A DNA stretch of 64,000 nt from Nectonema munidae (GCA_030549495.1 JAUIRK010001010.1:186001-250000), one strand, 5' to 3'; shown: positions 23,207 to 33,364, counted from the stretch's first letter. Translations and numbers: made by a program. Notes: a model not told the origin generated them from the sequence alone.

Positions 23207-23300
23207 AATCAAAATAAAATTCTGTAATCAAAGAATTGAAAAATGTTCAAACCAAAAAATATTTATTCTTTTTAAATATATCGTTGGCTCATCTTACTTT
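23207..23300 (+). repeat. R1 copy B, right end
   Basis: AATCAAAATAAAATTCTGTA through AAATATATCGTTGGCTC matches the end of R1 copies A and C. About 50 bp expected between 19965 and 23207 are missing, so the 3.2-kb insertion was accompanied by a deletion. The 50 bp after the boundary are also found, inverted, after copy C. Confidence 0.7.
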
Positions 23301-23572
23301 TAGATTCGTATGTGCATAATTTGATAAAAATTATTAGAGACTAGGAATAAATAGGCTGCTTTATGATACACACATGTTCACATATATATCTCGAACTATA
23401 ATAATGAACTATTATATGTTATTTAAAAATGGCCTGTGATGCAATTTTTAAATATTTATTATAATGTGAGATAGATAGCATTGGTACGTGATTTCTTTAT
23501 CGCACATTATCGGTATAAATATAACAATTACTCTTCTTTAAAAAACAGTATAAAAAAGAAAATCTGTGGCAA

Positions 23573-24052
23573 AACTTGCTAACAATAATAATCAGAGAAT
23601 ATTCACGATTCATTGATTTAGTCGGAAAAAGTCAACATAGAGACTTTTCAGTCGAAGATGCCTTTACTTGTTTCTTCAACATTATTTCATTTAAGACAAA
23701 TGTGGCGAGTTATCTTGAAAATAGATTCAAATAAAATGAAATCAATAAAATCATGAATATGGAAAACTCTCAAATCTCTCGCACTACTTATCCCAAATTA
23801 CAAAATGGTCAAGTTTTAACTTTAGAAGTAGAAGGATCTTTTTCTAAACTGAAAAAACTACTAGAAAATGATGGAATTTTAAATCAGAAAATGTCATTAA
23901 TTATATGTTGCTGTATTACAAAGTCATGGATTCTTTGAAATAATTTTCAATACTTTCTCTAAAGTGTTTATAGTTGTTCAATTCAATGAAACTTTAAAAA
24001 GTCAATAAAGTCAATTTTTTCTCTGAGTAAAGGTCAATTTTTCCTCTTCCTG
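23573..24052 (+). mobile_element. second hAT family, right copy in inverted orientation
   Basis: 480 bp that repeat 19966-20450 in reverse, ending with GGTCAATTTTTCCTCTTCCTG at 24052, the complement of the left copy's terminus. A plus-strand frame has LEVEGSFSKLKKLLEND, a variant of the VERSFS dimerisation motif with Arg changed to Gly. The flanking octamers of the two copies do not match as direct repeats, so I read them as two insertions or a rearranged one. Confidence 0.7.
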
Positions 24053-25129
24053 ATAATAAGGTCTTGCAAGTTGTCTCCCCGGAGGTCTTGCCAGACTTCT
24101 GACTCAGTATCCATTGGAAATCTTCGTGAGAAGCAAGAAGCTGCTGCTAAATCGCCTTTATAAATGTTCAAAAAAATAAAGTTGCATATTCTGTCTAAAT
24201 AAATATAGCCATCTCAATTGTTTTATTAATATCTGGTTATTATGTAGGAAAAAAATAATTTAGTGGGAAGGATTCGAGAGCTTCAATAAAATAAGATTTA
24301 ACAGAAACTATTGTATTCTTAAAAACCTACAGTAATTTAAATTTCAATTTCGTCTATGGACTTATTTTGTAATCTTTAAAATAGGAGGATGAGGTTGAAG
24401 GAGTGCGATAATTTTTGTTGTAAATAAATATAATATACGAAAGTTGTATTGTATGTTTATTAAAAATGGAACATTTCGAATAAAAGCCCTTTTCAACTGT
24501 TCCTCATGCAGAAGAAGGTTAACTGTAGGCAAGGTGTTAATTAAGCATTTAGGGTTTGCTAGTCGAAATGTTTTATTTTTAATAAAAATAATTTACATAA
24601 TTTCAATATCTTTCGTATGCTATTATAGTATTCCTTAAACCTCATCCTGCTAATTTATTCTACGCAATCCCTAATATAGGGATCACAATGAAGAAGACAT
24701 ATCTCGGATACTTCAATATCCTTTATTACAGCCATTTAAAGTTTTTAAAAAGTGCAAATATTTAAATTTATAAATGAAGCGGCGCCTGCCTCATTGAAAA
24801 AGACGTGAAAATTATAATTAGTAAATTTTAAAAATGTGTTTGTTCAAATAAAAATTTTTGGAGATAAATTTTCGACCACTATAGTTAGCGAGGAATTAGT
24901 TTATATGATGGACAAATGTATAAAGCTTAGTTCACAAATATATAGCATAGTATATATATAGTAGCGTTTCTCTCGCCTTCTACGAGCTGCTACTAGCCCT
25001 CTTGTAAACTATACGGGTCCGTTTAGTAGCACTTAGGAGATGCAGCAAAAGCACAATAGTTCTATTCTTATTTCGGAAACCATACGCGTCCGGCTTGTGC
25101 TGACACTGAAATAGAAAGATTTGATAGCT
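24053..25129. other. no gene recognised
   Basis: AT-rich with a few less biased patches (24060-24160, 24960-25100). One 64-codon frame at 24444 has a hydrophobic end but no motif. Nothing else is supportable. Confidence 0.4.
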
Positions 25130-26060
25130 TATTTTTAGAAATTAATGGAATTCTTAATGGCAAAAAAATGTAAAGTGTACGGAGGGAGCTATTAATCTTA
25201 AATGCAATGACAACATTGAGATCAGATAAAGAATTAGTTTCTTATTGATAAAAAGGAGCACGATAAATCTAGATATATGCTTGATAATAAAGAGGAATAT
25301 TACTTACTTGCTAAATCTTTTAATTTTAAAAAATGTCAAAGTCTTTGTAATAAAATGATAAATTCTTTTAAACTAACGTCATCGCATTGTATTCCAGCTA
25401 GTATTTATTTATTACCAAAAACGCATAAAAAGTCTGATAAGCTAAAGTATAGATCAGTATGCAATGCTATTATCTCATAGTTCGATTAAAACACCCCACG
25501 GTACCCTTACCTCTATTGATACTCCACAGGGAAATTATCCTGATTGTGTAATAAAATTATCAAACAACTGATACAATTTATACGTAGTTTATCTAAAGAA
25601 TAACTATGATACTCTAGATAAGATACTAAAGAATATACCCTAAAATCTTTCCGATTATTATTATTTAGTTTTGACATTGTTAATCTTTATGCAAACATGC
25701 TTTTAAAGCACACTTTACAAATTACTATTAATAAACATTATTCAGTAATCAAGTCTTTTGGTTTCAGTACAGAGAATATTAGTAAATGCTTGGAATAATA
25801 CTTAACAATACTATTATATACCATAGAAATAATTATTTGAAACACGTTAAAGGACTACCAATTGGTGGTAGAATTTCACCAACTGTTAGACTATTTTAAA
25901 GATACATCAATATATTCTTTAGATTCTAATATTGGTTGGTAGAGATATATAAATGACTATTACCTAAATCAAATTGATATATTAAATTTACTATTGATAG
26001 TCCAAATTTCCATTTGGCACATGCCCAATTCAGATGCCTGTCTCCTATACTACAATGCAT
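25130..26060 (+). mobile_element. Penelope-like retroelement remnant
   Basis: The frame at 25277-25480 reads IPASIYLLPKTHKKSDKLKY followed by RSVCNAI, the classic finger motif of Penelope-like reverse transcriptases. Further on, in other frames, LFSFDIVNLYANMLLKHTL (about 25670) corresponds to the core SFDVxSLYTNIPL motif with the first catalytic Asp. The expected YADD region and any GIY-YIG endonuclease are not readable. The copy is heavily decayed. Other old remains may reach to about 26500, right up to the NF-YC gene. Confidence 0.65.
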
Positions 26061-26541
26061 TTGTCCGTTCCAGTTGGAAAGAAGTGAGGAAAATGTTAAA
26101 ATTACTTTTGCAGGCTCTGACCTAATCCCTAGTTTTATTCAACGTCTGCATAATCTCTTTTTTCTTTAAGTGCATGGAAAGAGGAATACTAGTAGAATGT
26201 TTTATTCGCTTTTATCGTTGTAAAGATATCTAAAAAGGAGTGGATATTTTAACCCATTTTGGAACATAAGTAATTTCATCTTCGTCTGCTTTTTTCAATG
26301 ACTTTGAATATAAATCGTCTGTGTTTTTTTAGATATCGTCTGCTTTGCTTGGTCTTAAATGGGTTAATGCTTATTCGAATTCTTAAATGTATTAGATCCT
26401 TTTTAGCATCATATAACAACTCTATTTTAAGTAGAATTCTTATCAAATGCCTCATTTGTAATAATGACTATTGTTTAGTGCCTGATATTTTAAATTTCAA
26501 TCCTTTTCAATGCCTTCTATCTAGAAACACATGAGGAAAGG

Positions 26542-27606
26542 ATGGATAATGAAACTTTCTCTTCAGAAGTGCCTATGTACGACCCTAGTGCAAGGAACGC
26601 CAGCTCAATGCACAGTACATTTTGGGAACGCCAAAAGAAGTTGGTTGAGAGTATAAATCCTAATTACAAATTTCAAGATTTGCCATTAGCACGAATAAAG
26701 AAAATTATGAAGCTAGATGAAGATGTAAAGATGATAAGCGCGGAAACACTGGTGCTTTTAGCAAAGGCTGCTGAGATATTCATAGCCGATGTCTCTATAC
26801 GTGCCTGGTATTTCACGGAAGACAGCCAACGCCGAACGTTGCAGAAGAACGACGTGTCTATCGCAGTCTCATCCAATGAACTCTTCGATTTCTTACTAGA
26901 TATCGTTCCTCGTGAAGAAGGAGCTAGAAACTCGAACAAGAAGCGAGCCATGCACGACTCTCAGATGCAGTATTTCCAGCTTGCTACTGCTGCAGCTGCT
27001 ACTAACGCCACCAATAATCCTTTAACTCTTTCCAATCCAGAGATATTAGCGACCACTCCTGCTCCTAGCAACCATTCCACCCACTTCCATTCAACTAATA
27101 ACACACAAGTAATCAAAATATGTAATGATAATGATGCCACTGCGAGCGTTAACCCTCCTCAAATATTTTTCCAGCAAATGAACTTGGAACCACAGTTTTC
27201 AACAACGCTTCACTCGGATTCTTCCAAGTTTCATGCTAAGGGAAACGAAAATATTGGGGAAGAGCAAAATGCCAAGTCAACCGATTCAACGACAACTCTT
27301 TCAGCTTTTGTAAACCGCAGTCAAGATATTTCTACTGGCGGAACATCCTTTCAACAAGTCCAATTATTACCTGAGCACTTGAGCATGCTTAAAAACCAAA
27401 TTTCTTCAAATCCTCAACTTTTAGCTTCAACAAATCCTACAGAAATTGGACAGCCTTTATTGCTACAAGCCTATCCAATTTCGTCGAATAACGATTCTAA
27501 TGTTCAGCCCATTTATTTCCAAATACTCCCCACTTCAAATATGAACCTAGCAAAAAACCACGATGATTCCTCTTCCAAACCTGACTCCGTCTCAATTTCT
27601 TTTTAA
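26542..27606 (+). CDS. NFYC: nuclear transcription factor Y subunit gamma (NF-YC)
   Basis: Uninterrupted 354-residue protein. NF-YC pairs with NF-YB through a histone-fold and, with NF-YA, binds CCAAT boxes in promoters. The conserved domain starts at FWERQKK (residue 27) and the histone fold runs about 46-122: DLPLARIKKIMKLDEDVKMI, SAETLVLLAKAAEIFI, DSQRRTLQKNDVSIAV, FDFLLDIVPREE. These blocks are nearly identical to vertebrate NF-YC. The rest (residues 127-354) is a Gln/Asn/Ser/Thr-rich tail typical of the activation domain, including an AAAAT run. Human NF-YC has about 335 residues, so this is full length. The ATG follows a good splice acceptor (TTCTATCTAG, ending about 26524), which suggests that the 5' UTR is spliced from an upstream exon. 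The stop overlaps an AATAAA. Convergent with CCDC124. Confidence 0.95.
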   Translation: MDNETFSSEVPMYDPSARNASSMHSTFWERQKKLVESINPNYKFQDLPLARIKKIMKLDEDVKMISAETLVLLAKAAEIFIADVSIRAWYFTEDSQRRTLQKNDVSIAVSSNELFDFLLDIVPREEGARNSNKKRAMHDSQMQYFQLATAAAATNATNNPLTLSNPEILATTPAPSNHSTHFHSTNNTQVIKICNDNDATASVNPPQIFFQQMNLEPQFSTTLHSDSSKFHAKGNENIGEEQNAKSTDSTTTLSAFVNRSQDISTGGTSFQQVQLLPEHLSMLKNQISSNPQLLASTNPTEIGQPLLLQAYPISSNNDSNVQPIYFQILPTSNMNLAKNHDDSSSKPDSVSISF

Positions 27607-27636
27607 ATAAAACTATTCATCGATGAATTTTGTAGA

Positions 27637-28045
27637 ATAGTCGTCTGCTTCCAAAATTAACACTCTTTGCCTATTTTTAATCAAAACTGGTGCATACGAA
27701 ACATTTTCTCCGGCCCCCATTCATTCTATTTCCAATTATGTAGTAAAATACTTATATATTTTTAAGATCAAAAGTAAATGCATGCAAAGGTAATGAGTAA
27801 AGCCAACGTTTTTTAGGCTAATGAAATAGTCTTTAAGTATTCTATTCTATAACACCTATTACTTATACTAAAAAGTTTTTATGGAATAAGTAAAGCCAGT
27901 TTTTCACAGTTTTTATACAATAGTCTGCTTCCAAAATTAACACTCTCTTTGCCTACTTTTAATCAAAACTGGTGCATACGAAACATTTTCTCCGGCCCTC
28001 ATTCATTCTATTTCCTATTTTGTAGTAAAGCCAACGTTTTTAGGT
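27637..28045 (+). repeat. direct duplication in NF-YC 3' region
   Basis: A ~110-bp block beginning GTCTGCTTCCAAAATTAACA occurs at about 27642 and again at about 27922 (period ~280 bp), both ending in a TGTAGTAAA stretch, and the following GTAAAGCCAACGTTTTT motif is also repeated (about 27800 and 28025). The copies differ by only a few bases. The block lies between the convergent stops of NF-YC and CCDC124, hence in 3' UTR or intergenic sequence. It does not match other repeats in the window. Confidence 0.8.
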
Positions 28046-28262
28046 CAATAAAGAGTAAAAAATGATTTCATAATAGAGTTCTGTTACTTTAAATAAGAAA
28101 ATGAGAGTGTTTAATTAAAGAGTAATACTCAAAAAGTGAACTCAAAATCGGTTAGAATAACTTACAATTACTTTCTAAGAAATTTGATGTAAAATATAAA
28201 AAAGTTACTTTATCGCATTAATTTGCTAAAAATATTATTAAACAAAACTAATTGTAAACAGA

Positions 28263-28901
28263 TCATAATTTTGCGTTGTAATTGATAAATTCTTTGTTGA
28301 GTGGATTATTTGATGATGTTTTCCACTCTTTCTTGAGCATTTGTTTGTGTTGGGATAAGCGAAGGTTAGGAAATTCAACTTTAAGAGATTTTAACCTGTC
28401 TTCTTCAAATTCTAGATAAGCAGATTTAACTCTTTTTTCTGGATGCCGTTCCGCTTCTTTTGTGTTATTGGGTTCAAGAATTTTAATAGCTTCGCTCACA
28501 TCTTTAGCACTTAATACACCTTGCATGGCTCTGTTCATATTTTCGGAGAGTGTTGATTCAATAGTATCGCTAGCAATCTTTACTTCTTTAGGCTTTGTTT
28601 GCGAAATATTTCTTTCGATCTGAGCATTTGTAAGCTTTTTTACGCAATTTTTTGTCTTGATGCTTTCTTGCTCTTTTTCATACATTTTTCTAGTTTCTTC
28701 CTTTCGTAGGAACGTATTTTCCTTTTTTTTAAGCATTTCATCTTTTTTCTTGCACTTTTTTAAAAGTTTTTTATCTTCCTCCACCCAGATAGCATCTTGG
28801 CGCTTTTTTTCTTCAATCATATTCAATTCAATCGTTTTTTCTTTCTTTCGCTCTCTAGCTTGAACTGCTTTTGTATTTTCATTAGCAAACTTTTTAGGCA
28901 T
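28263..28901 (-). CDS. CCDC124: coiled-coil domain-containing protein 124 (CCDC124)
   Basis: Intronless coding region of 212 residues. Although the open frame extends eight codons upstream, the family start MPKKF sits at 28901-28899, so I take that ATG. The N-terminal half is a charged Lys/Glu-rich coiled coil (about residues 15-100); the C-terminal half holds the conserved blocks LSAKDVSEAIKIL, ERHPEKRVKSAYLEFEE and FPNLRLSQHKQMLKKEW followed by NPLNKEFINYN. These match animal CCDC124 (human 223 residues) in order and spacing. CCDC124 is the animal relative of yeast Lso2, which binds ribosomes and acts in hibernation and recovery, and is also reported at the midbody. An acceptor-like GTTATTTAG about 28 bases upstream of the ATG suggests a 5' UTR intron. 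Confidence 0.93.
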   Translation of the reverse strand: MPKKFANENTKAVQARERKKEKTIELNMIEEKKRQDAIWVEEDKKLLKKCKKKDEMLKKKENTFLRKEETRKMYEKEQESIKTKNCVKKLTNAQIERNISQTKPKEVKIASDTIESTLSENMNRAMQGVLSAKDVSEAIKILEPNNTKEAERHPEKRVKSAYLEFEEDRLKSLKVEFPNLRLSQHKQMLKKEWKTSSNNPLNKEFINYNAKL

Positions 28902-29002
28902 TTTTAATAGATCCAAGATCGACAAACCTAAATAACATTACAATATTTAACTCCTGTGTATTTACAAAAATTTTAATTTATCCCTAGATAATTCATATTT
29001 TA

Positions 29003-29018
29003 GTGTGTGTGTGTGTGT
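29003..29018. repeat. (GT)8 microsatellite
   Basis: Eight uninterrupted GT units followed by (AT)n, about 100 bp upstream of the CCDC124 start on the minus strand. Confidence 0.95.
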
Positions 29019-29073
29019 ATATATAAGGAGACAAAATGGGGCTGGGTCATCATGAAAAAAGGAATGAAATAAA

Positions 29074-29346
29074 TTAATCCGCAGTAAAACGTCTATTCAT
29101 GAAAAAAGGATTCATTCCTAATCGTTTTGTGATATACCTCCTCGTAATGCCTTTCCTTCCTCGCACTTGATTTGCCAACGGTAGGATGATCTCTATTGAT
29201 GACGATAGTGGCCGAAAATTATCTTTAAAAGGGATTTCATTTCTTTTTTTTTGAATTAAAGTTTCACAGACCATTAATTTGAAAGAATTTGTTAGTACTA
29301 AATCGAACATGCTAATTTCATTTCTCGACTTTTTTTGGCTATTATG
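29074..29346 (-). CDS. possible terminal exon of an unknown gene
   Basis: On the minus strand an acceptor-like CCTTTTTACAG ends at 29347 and opens a 90-codon frame to a stop at 29074. It begins HNSQKKSRNEISMFDLVLTN and ends with a basic RKGITRRYITKRLGMNPFFM segment. The composition is varied and basic, unlike AT-driven frames nearby, and the phase at the acceptor is 0. I do not recognise the family and found no convincing upstream exon; a weak candidate starts with MFEKADSRRKF near 29465. It ends about 170 bp upstream of CCDC124 on the same strand. Confidence 0.35.
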   Translation of the reverse strand, partial: HNSQKKSRNEISMFDLVLTNSFKLMVCETLIQKKRNEIPFKDNFRPLSSSIEIILPLANQVRGRKGITRRYITKRLGMNPFFMNRRFTAD

Positions 29347-29503
29347 CTGTAAAAAGGTAGAGAGTGTCAATCAAATGAAAATAAACAGAGAAAAAGTATT
29401 TATTTGGCACAAAGTTTTAAAACCAAATGAATTTTCGCCGAGAATCGGCTTTTTCAAACATAAGACGGAGAAAGAAATGAGGTTAGTGACGTAGGGTATA
29501 AAC

Positions 29504-29627
29504 GATGTAATAAGGGATGGGTGCACTTTAGGGAAACCAGAGGAAGATATAAGCTTTAGGCAGTGGAGATGAGGAAGGGTGCTTATATCTTACACTGGTT
29601 TCTTTAAGCAACCTCCCTTATTACATC
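29504..29627. repeat. long hairpin / palindromic MITE
   Basis: GATGTAATAAGGG at 29504 and CCCTTATTACATC ending 29627 pair, and the pairing continues inward (GAAACCAG with CTGGTTTC, AGATATAAGC at 29545 with GCTTATATCT at 29581) around a 26-base loop. The arms are about 48 bp with a few mismatches. No similar copy was noticed in the window. Confidence 0.8.
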
Positions 29628-30240
29628 ATTTACTCTTTCTCTGTTTACTTTAAGCAATAATTTAATGGCTCACCTTCAGCACCAAATCTATATCTAATCA
29701 AATTAAAGATGTATGCAGGTCTGTCGGTAAGGGCTGGATGTATGATTAAAAAGATTAATATATTTTCTTGTTTGGATGTGAACATAGAGAAAAAAGAATG
29801 AATTTAAAATTTTAGCAGGACAGAACATGCATTTTTTGTCATGCTGCAATCATAATCAAAAATTAATCTGTGAATAAAGAAGGCACCTGAAAACACCTAA
29901 AAATGACAACGCATTATCGAAAGGAAAAAGTAATAGTACTCGCGGGGCCTTAATTTTGAATGGTAAGCATATTAGTTCTTTGAGGAGCCTAAGTCTGACG
30001 GTGAGCAATAATCTCCTCCATTGCTAATGAAAAATGATTGTGTAACAAATTTGAGGTTCAAAAAAAGTACAAGTTAAGTAAGACCTGGTTCTGAATCTGA
30101 CATATGTTCCTCCAAGTTAGACACCGTTTTTCTGTACCAAGTACCATATGTTTTATAATATACTGCAAAATATTCCGTATTGAGAACAACATTGCAAACA
30201 CTGAAAGTTACAAAAAACAAAAAAAAATTTAGTTGGTATA
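29628..30240. other. no gene recognised
   Basis: Mixed AT-rich sequence. Less biased patches at 29900-30150 show no frame longer than about 40 codons. It may be the decayed 3' flank of the transposon-like gene that follows. Confidence 0.4.
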
Positions 30241-30259
30241 ACAAAACATTTATTGGTTA

Positions 30260-31300
30260 TGAATTAAAAACACACACGTGTCAGTTTAAACAACTTTTGT
30301 CCTTCTAAGCCGCTTGTATGGAGTGTGATTTTCTTTTTTATACACCAGAAGTCTGCCAACATGCTAGGGTTCCATTTTTTTTGAATCGTTGTTGCATCAC
30401 TGAAATATCATGATGTAATCTCTCGCCATGTTTATCACTCACATCAAAATTTTTCGCTAAAAATACAAATGAGAGTGGAGAGCATAAATTTTTAGAGACA
30501 TGTTACATCCAATATCATGATAATGACTCAGAAGATCATTCACAACTTGCACAAATCTTCTGAGTTATCACAAACTTTCTTGAATGACTTAAAGGCAAGC
30601 TTCTCTTTATTTCATCAAGTATAATTTTTCGAATTTGGGGACCTATGAAGATACCTTCTTTAATTGATGAATAATAAGACTAATAAGCTCTTGAAGCCTT
30701 GATGCCAGAAACTCACTTTTGTCTTTGGTTAAATAGAGATCCCTGCACAAGTCATCTTTTGAGAAAATGGTATATTCTCGCTTTCTAGATGATTCGGCTC
30801 CACATATTCACGAGTAGAATGTTCATCTGCACTGCTGGAACTCTGCATTCCTTGAGCTGGAGGTTTTGGCACAGGTAAATTTTCTGAGTGCTCTACTGGG
30901 ATCATTGCTGATTGCAAATTTGGGCTAACAATGCATTTCTTTTTCTTTGCTGTAGTGCAGCCTGTAAAGTCTTGCTGACAGAAATAGCATTCATTAGTGA
31001 TCTTTCTGCTCACGACAAATCATTGGCACACTAAACATCATGTAAACATTTTTTGCTGCATACCAGGCAATCAATGTCTTCACACCTGTAAGGCAACAAA
31101 CATGAGGAGCTCATGACTTATCCTCGTCTCCCAAGTCACAATCGAAATATGCCTTGTACATTTTCTTGGTATCGCGTGTAATACTGGGATTTTCTTTAAC
31201 AAAAGTTAATTCCCCAAATATGTAACAGAATCTGTTTGGATCATTTTTGTCCTGTCTTGCACTCATTGTTGAAAACAAATAAGATCTGAAAGAAAACATT
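30260..31300 (-). mobile_element. LPPLHIKLG-family transposon-like gene, copy 2
   Basis: Minus-strand fragments repeat the layout of 21326-22979: an N-terminal NDPNRFCYIFGELTF module (31308-31111), a region with VPHSEN-like LPVPKPPAQG and Ser-rich linker (31013-30729), then, in shifted frames, EGIFIGPQIR-like, MSLKIYALHSHL, DVSDKHGERLHHDISVMQQR and MLADFWCIKK, ending near 30300. It is much more diverged than copy 1 and lacks the LPPLHIKLG block itself, so it has lost internal sequence. The two copies are not recent duplicates. Confidence 0.6.
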
Positions 31301-32339
31301 AAACACACAATAATAAACCAGAAAATATGATTTTAAACCGTACTGTGCTATTCATCATATCACGTTGTAGGTGTTACTAAGATTGATTACTAGCCCTGGG
31401 TTGAAAACCATTTTACAATGCAGTAGAGAATTTTATTTAATAATAATGACAAAAAGGGTATACACCGACACTTCTGCAAAAACCATGCCTAATTCAACAA
31501 AAAAGAGGCCAGAAATGGATTTCCTATCTCATTCTGCATATAAAAATCGTCATTGATCTCTTGTACTTTTTTGAGCGTTGCAGAAAAGTGTAATCTAGTT
31601 GCATTTATTTAAATTTCACTTGCAAATTGAAAATATTTGCAGAGAGGGTTTAAAAATAATTTTAATTTTGTAATTAGAGTTCATATTTTTAAAGCATATT
31701 AGTTTTTAGAACTTTTTATTTTTTTAGTTTTTAAAGCTTATTTTCTAACTGCTCTTCGGTGTAATCTTTGTATATTCGAGCACTTAGTGCACGTTTATGT
31801 TCACGAGGCATTGTTTATTAAATGATTATTTATTTTCTTAAGTGAAAATAATATTAAAAAAATAATTAAAAACTATTTAATGGATTAGGTAATATATTTA
31901 AGATACGTGTAAAGACCGTCAAAAACAAAAGGTCTAACTCTCAGACCTAAAATGAATGATTACGTGTTTATTACTTAGCTTAATGATCAAATGTACTGAT
32001 TGAAAAAAGGTATTACAATAATGCAGATTTTCATCAAACTTAATGAATATTCTATTAAAATAAGATTCAACTATGATAAAAAAATCTAGTTCTAATGTCT
32101 GAGTACAATTACCAAAATATAAAGCTTTTGGAAACTTATCTAACATTTTCGCCACAAACGTTTTATCTTCATAAGTCCCCTTTAATACAATTGAATTATG
32201 ACAGCAACCATATTATATCAAAGTAATAAGGCTAATCTATAGAAAACACCATATAAGAATTACCTGATGTACATATTTTACGTTCCTCAGTGCTACATAC
32301 CTCATTTCAAACTGTGGGCTTTTCCCCAAGGTTTAAAGT
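31301..32339. other. AT-rich, no gene recognised
   Basis: Frames here (31371-31556 plus, 31934-32155 minus) show no conserved motif. I see no inverted ends. Confidence 0.4.
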
Positions 32340-32566
32340 ATCTCCAATTGACGGTACATAAATTTTGTTGAAAAAAATGTACAGATTTTGATTGACAGTT
32401 TTGGACATAAAAGGGTTATTCAACTACCATGAAAATGGTATCAAAGTATGCTGCTAACGATTTTAGGAAAAGTCAAAAAGTTTAAGGGCATATAATTCAG
32501 CCAATTTTGTACAATAGAAGTTTAAGTTGAGGCAAGGGAGGAACGTCCCGTCACTAATAGGGTTAA
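32340..32566 (-). mobile_element. TTAA-ended element, truncated copy
   Basis: The right end reads CACTAATAGGGTTAA (TTAA at 32563-32566), the same terminus as at 13600, followed inward by the conserved block with the complement of CCATTTTCATGGTAGTTGAA. The poly-G run is replaced by a GGCAAGGGAGGAACG stretch. Similarity fades near 32360, so only about 200 bp of the end are present. Confidence 0.7.
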
Positions 32567-32845
32567 AAAAATTACACAATTTTGGCAACTAGTAAATAAT
32601 AAAATTTTTGAATTTTTTTTACTTAAAAAAATAAACAGTATCTTCTAGGACTAAGCTAGTTAGTTTTAGAATTTACAAAAATTTAGTGGATTTTTTTTTA
32701 TAAAGTTAAGCAGAAACTATATTTTTTAAAGATCGCCTTAATCGTAACTGAAGTTATCCTTACTAAGAATGTCTTGAAGAAACGTTTTCTTTCAAATTCT
32801 GCCTGGACAGTGACACCCTCACTTTTTCTGTGGAGCCAATTAAAT

Positions 32846-33132
32846 TAGAGGTGTATCGGATCTCCGCAAAATTTTTTACATTCTTATCGGCGGATCATTT
32901 AAGTTTCAACATCCGCAACCGAAATTTTAAAGCATTTTTCTTTTCTACATAAAGCAATTTTTATAAGTACGTCTTTATGATAACGTTATGCATAAGCAAA
33001 TTTATCTAAATTTTTAGGTATAAAACTTGAGTCTGTTTAAAATAGCAATTATGATATCCGCATCCGCTAGGATGTCAAAATTTGATATTCGCGTCTGGGG
33101 ATATAAAAAATTTCACATCCGATACATCTCTA
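32846..33132. mobile_element. hAT-type MITE (TAGAGGTGTATCGGAT ends)
   Basis: Termini TAGAGGTGTATCGGAT and ATCCGATACATCTCTA are inverted and resemble the ends of the hAT at 18305. The 287-bp interior is non-coding and has further internal ATCCGCA motifs on both strands. Flanks AATTAAAT and CTCTAAAT share five bases, a possible eroded 8-bp duplication. Confidence 0.75.
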
Positions 33133-33140
33133 CTCTAAAT

Positions 33141-33356
33141 CAGGGGTCCCCAAACTTGTTAACCCGTCGACCCCTTCATTCGTTATTTGCTTTCTCCTAG
33201 ACCGCGAGACAAATTTATTAGTGTGAAACCATTTTTTGCATTTCTGATGCTGAGCAATAATGTATGAAAATTATTTTTGCTGCTTAGAAATTTATTTGAT
33301 TCTCCATAACATAATCGACTCCAGGGGGTCGATAACGACCACTTTAGGGACCCCTG
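33141..33356. mobile_element. hAT-type MITE (CAGGGGTCCCCAAAC ends) with 8-bp duplication
   Basis: 216 bp bounded by CAGGGGTCCCCAAAC and GTTTAGGG-like ACTTTAGGGACCCCTG, flanked by a perfect CTCTAAAT duplication (33133-33140 and 33357-33364). It inserted directly against the end of the preceding MITE. The 'CAGGGGTCCCCAAAC' ends are widespread among hAT-derived MITEs of animals. Confidence 0.9.
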
Positions 33357-33364
33357 CTCTAAAT

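Noticed and set aside
26298-26534. 78-codon Cys/Leu-rich frame just before NF-YC
   Set aside because: No domain; likely part of the degraded Penelope region.
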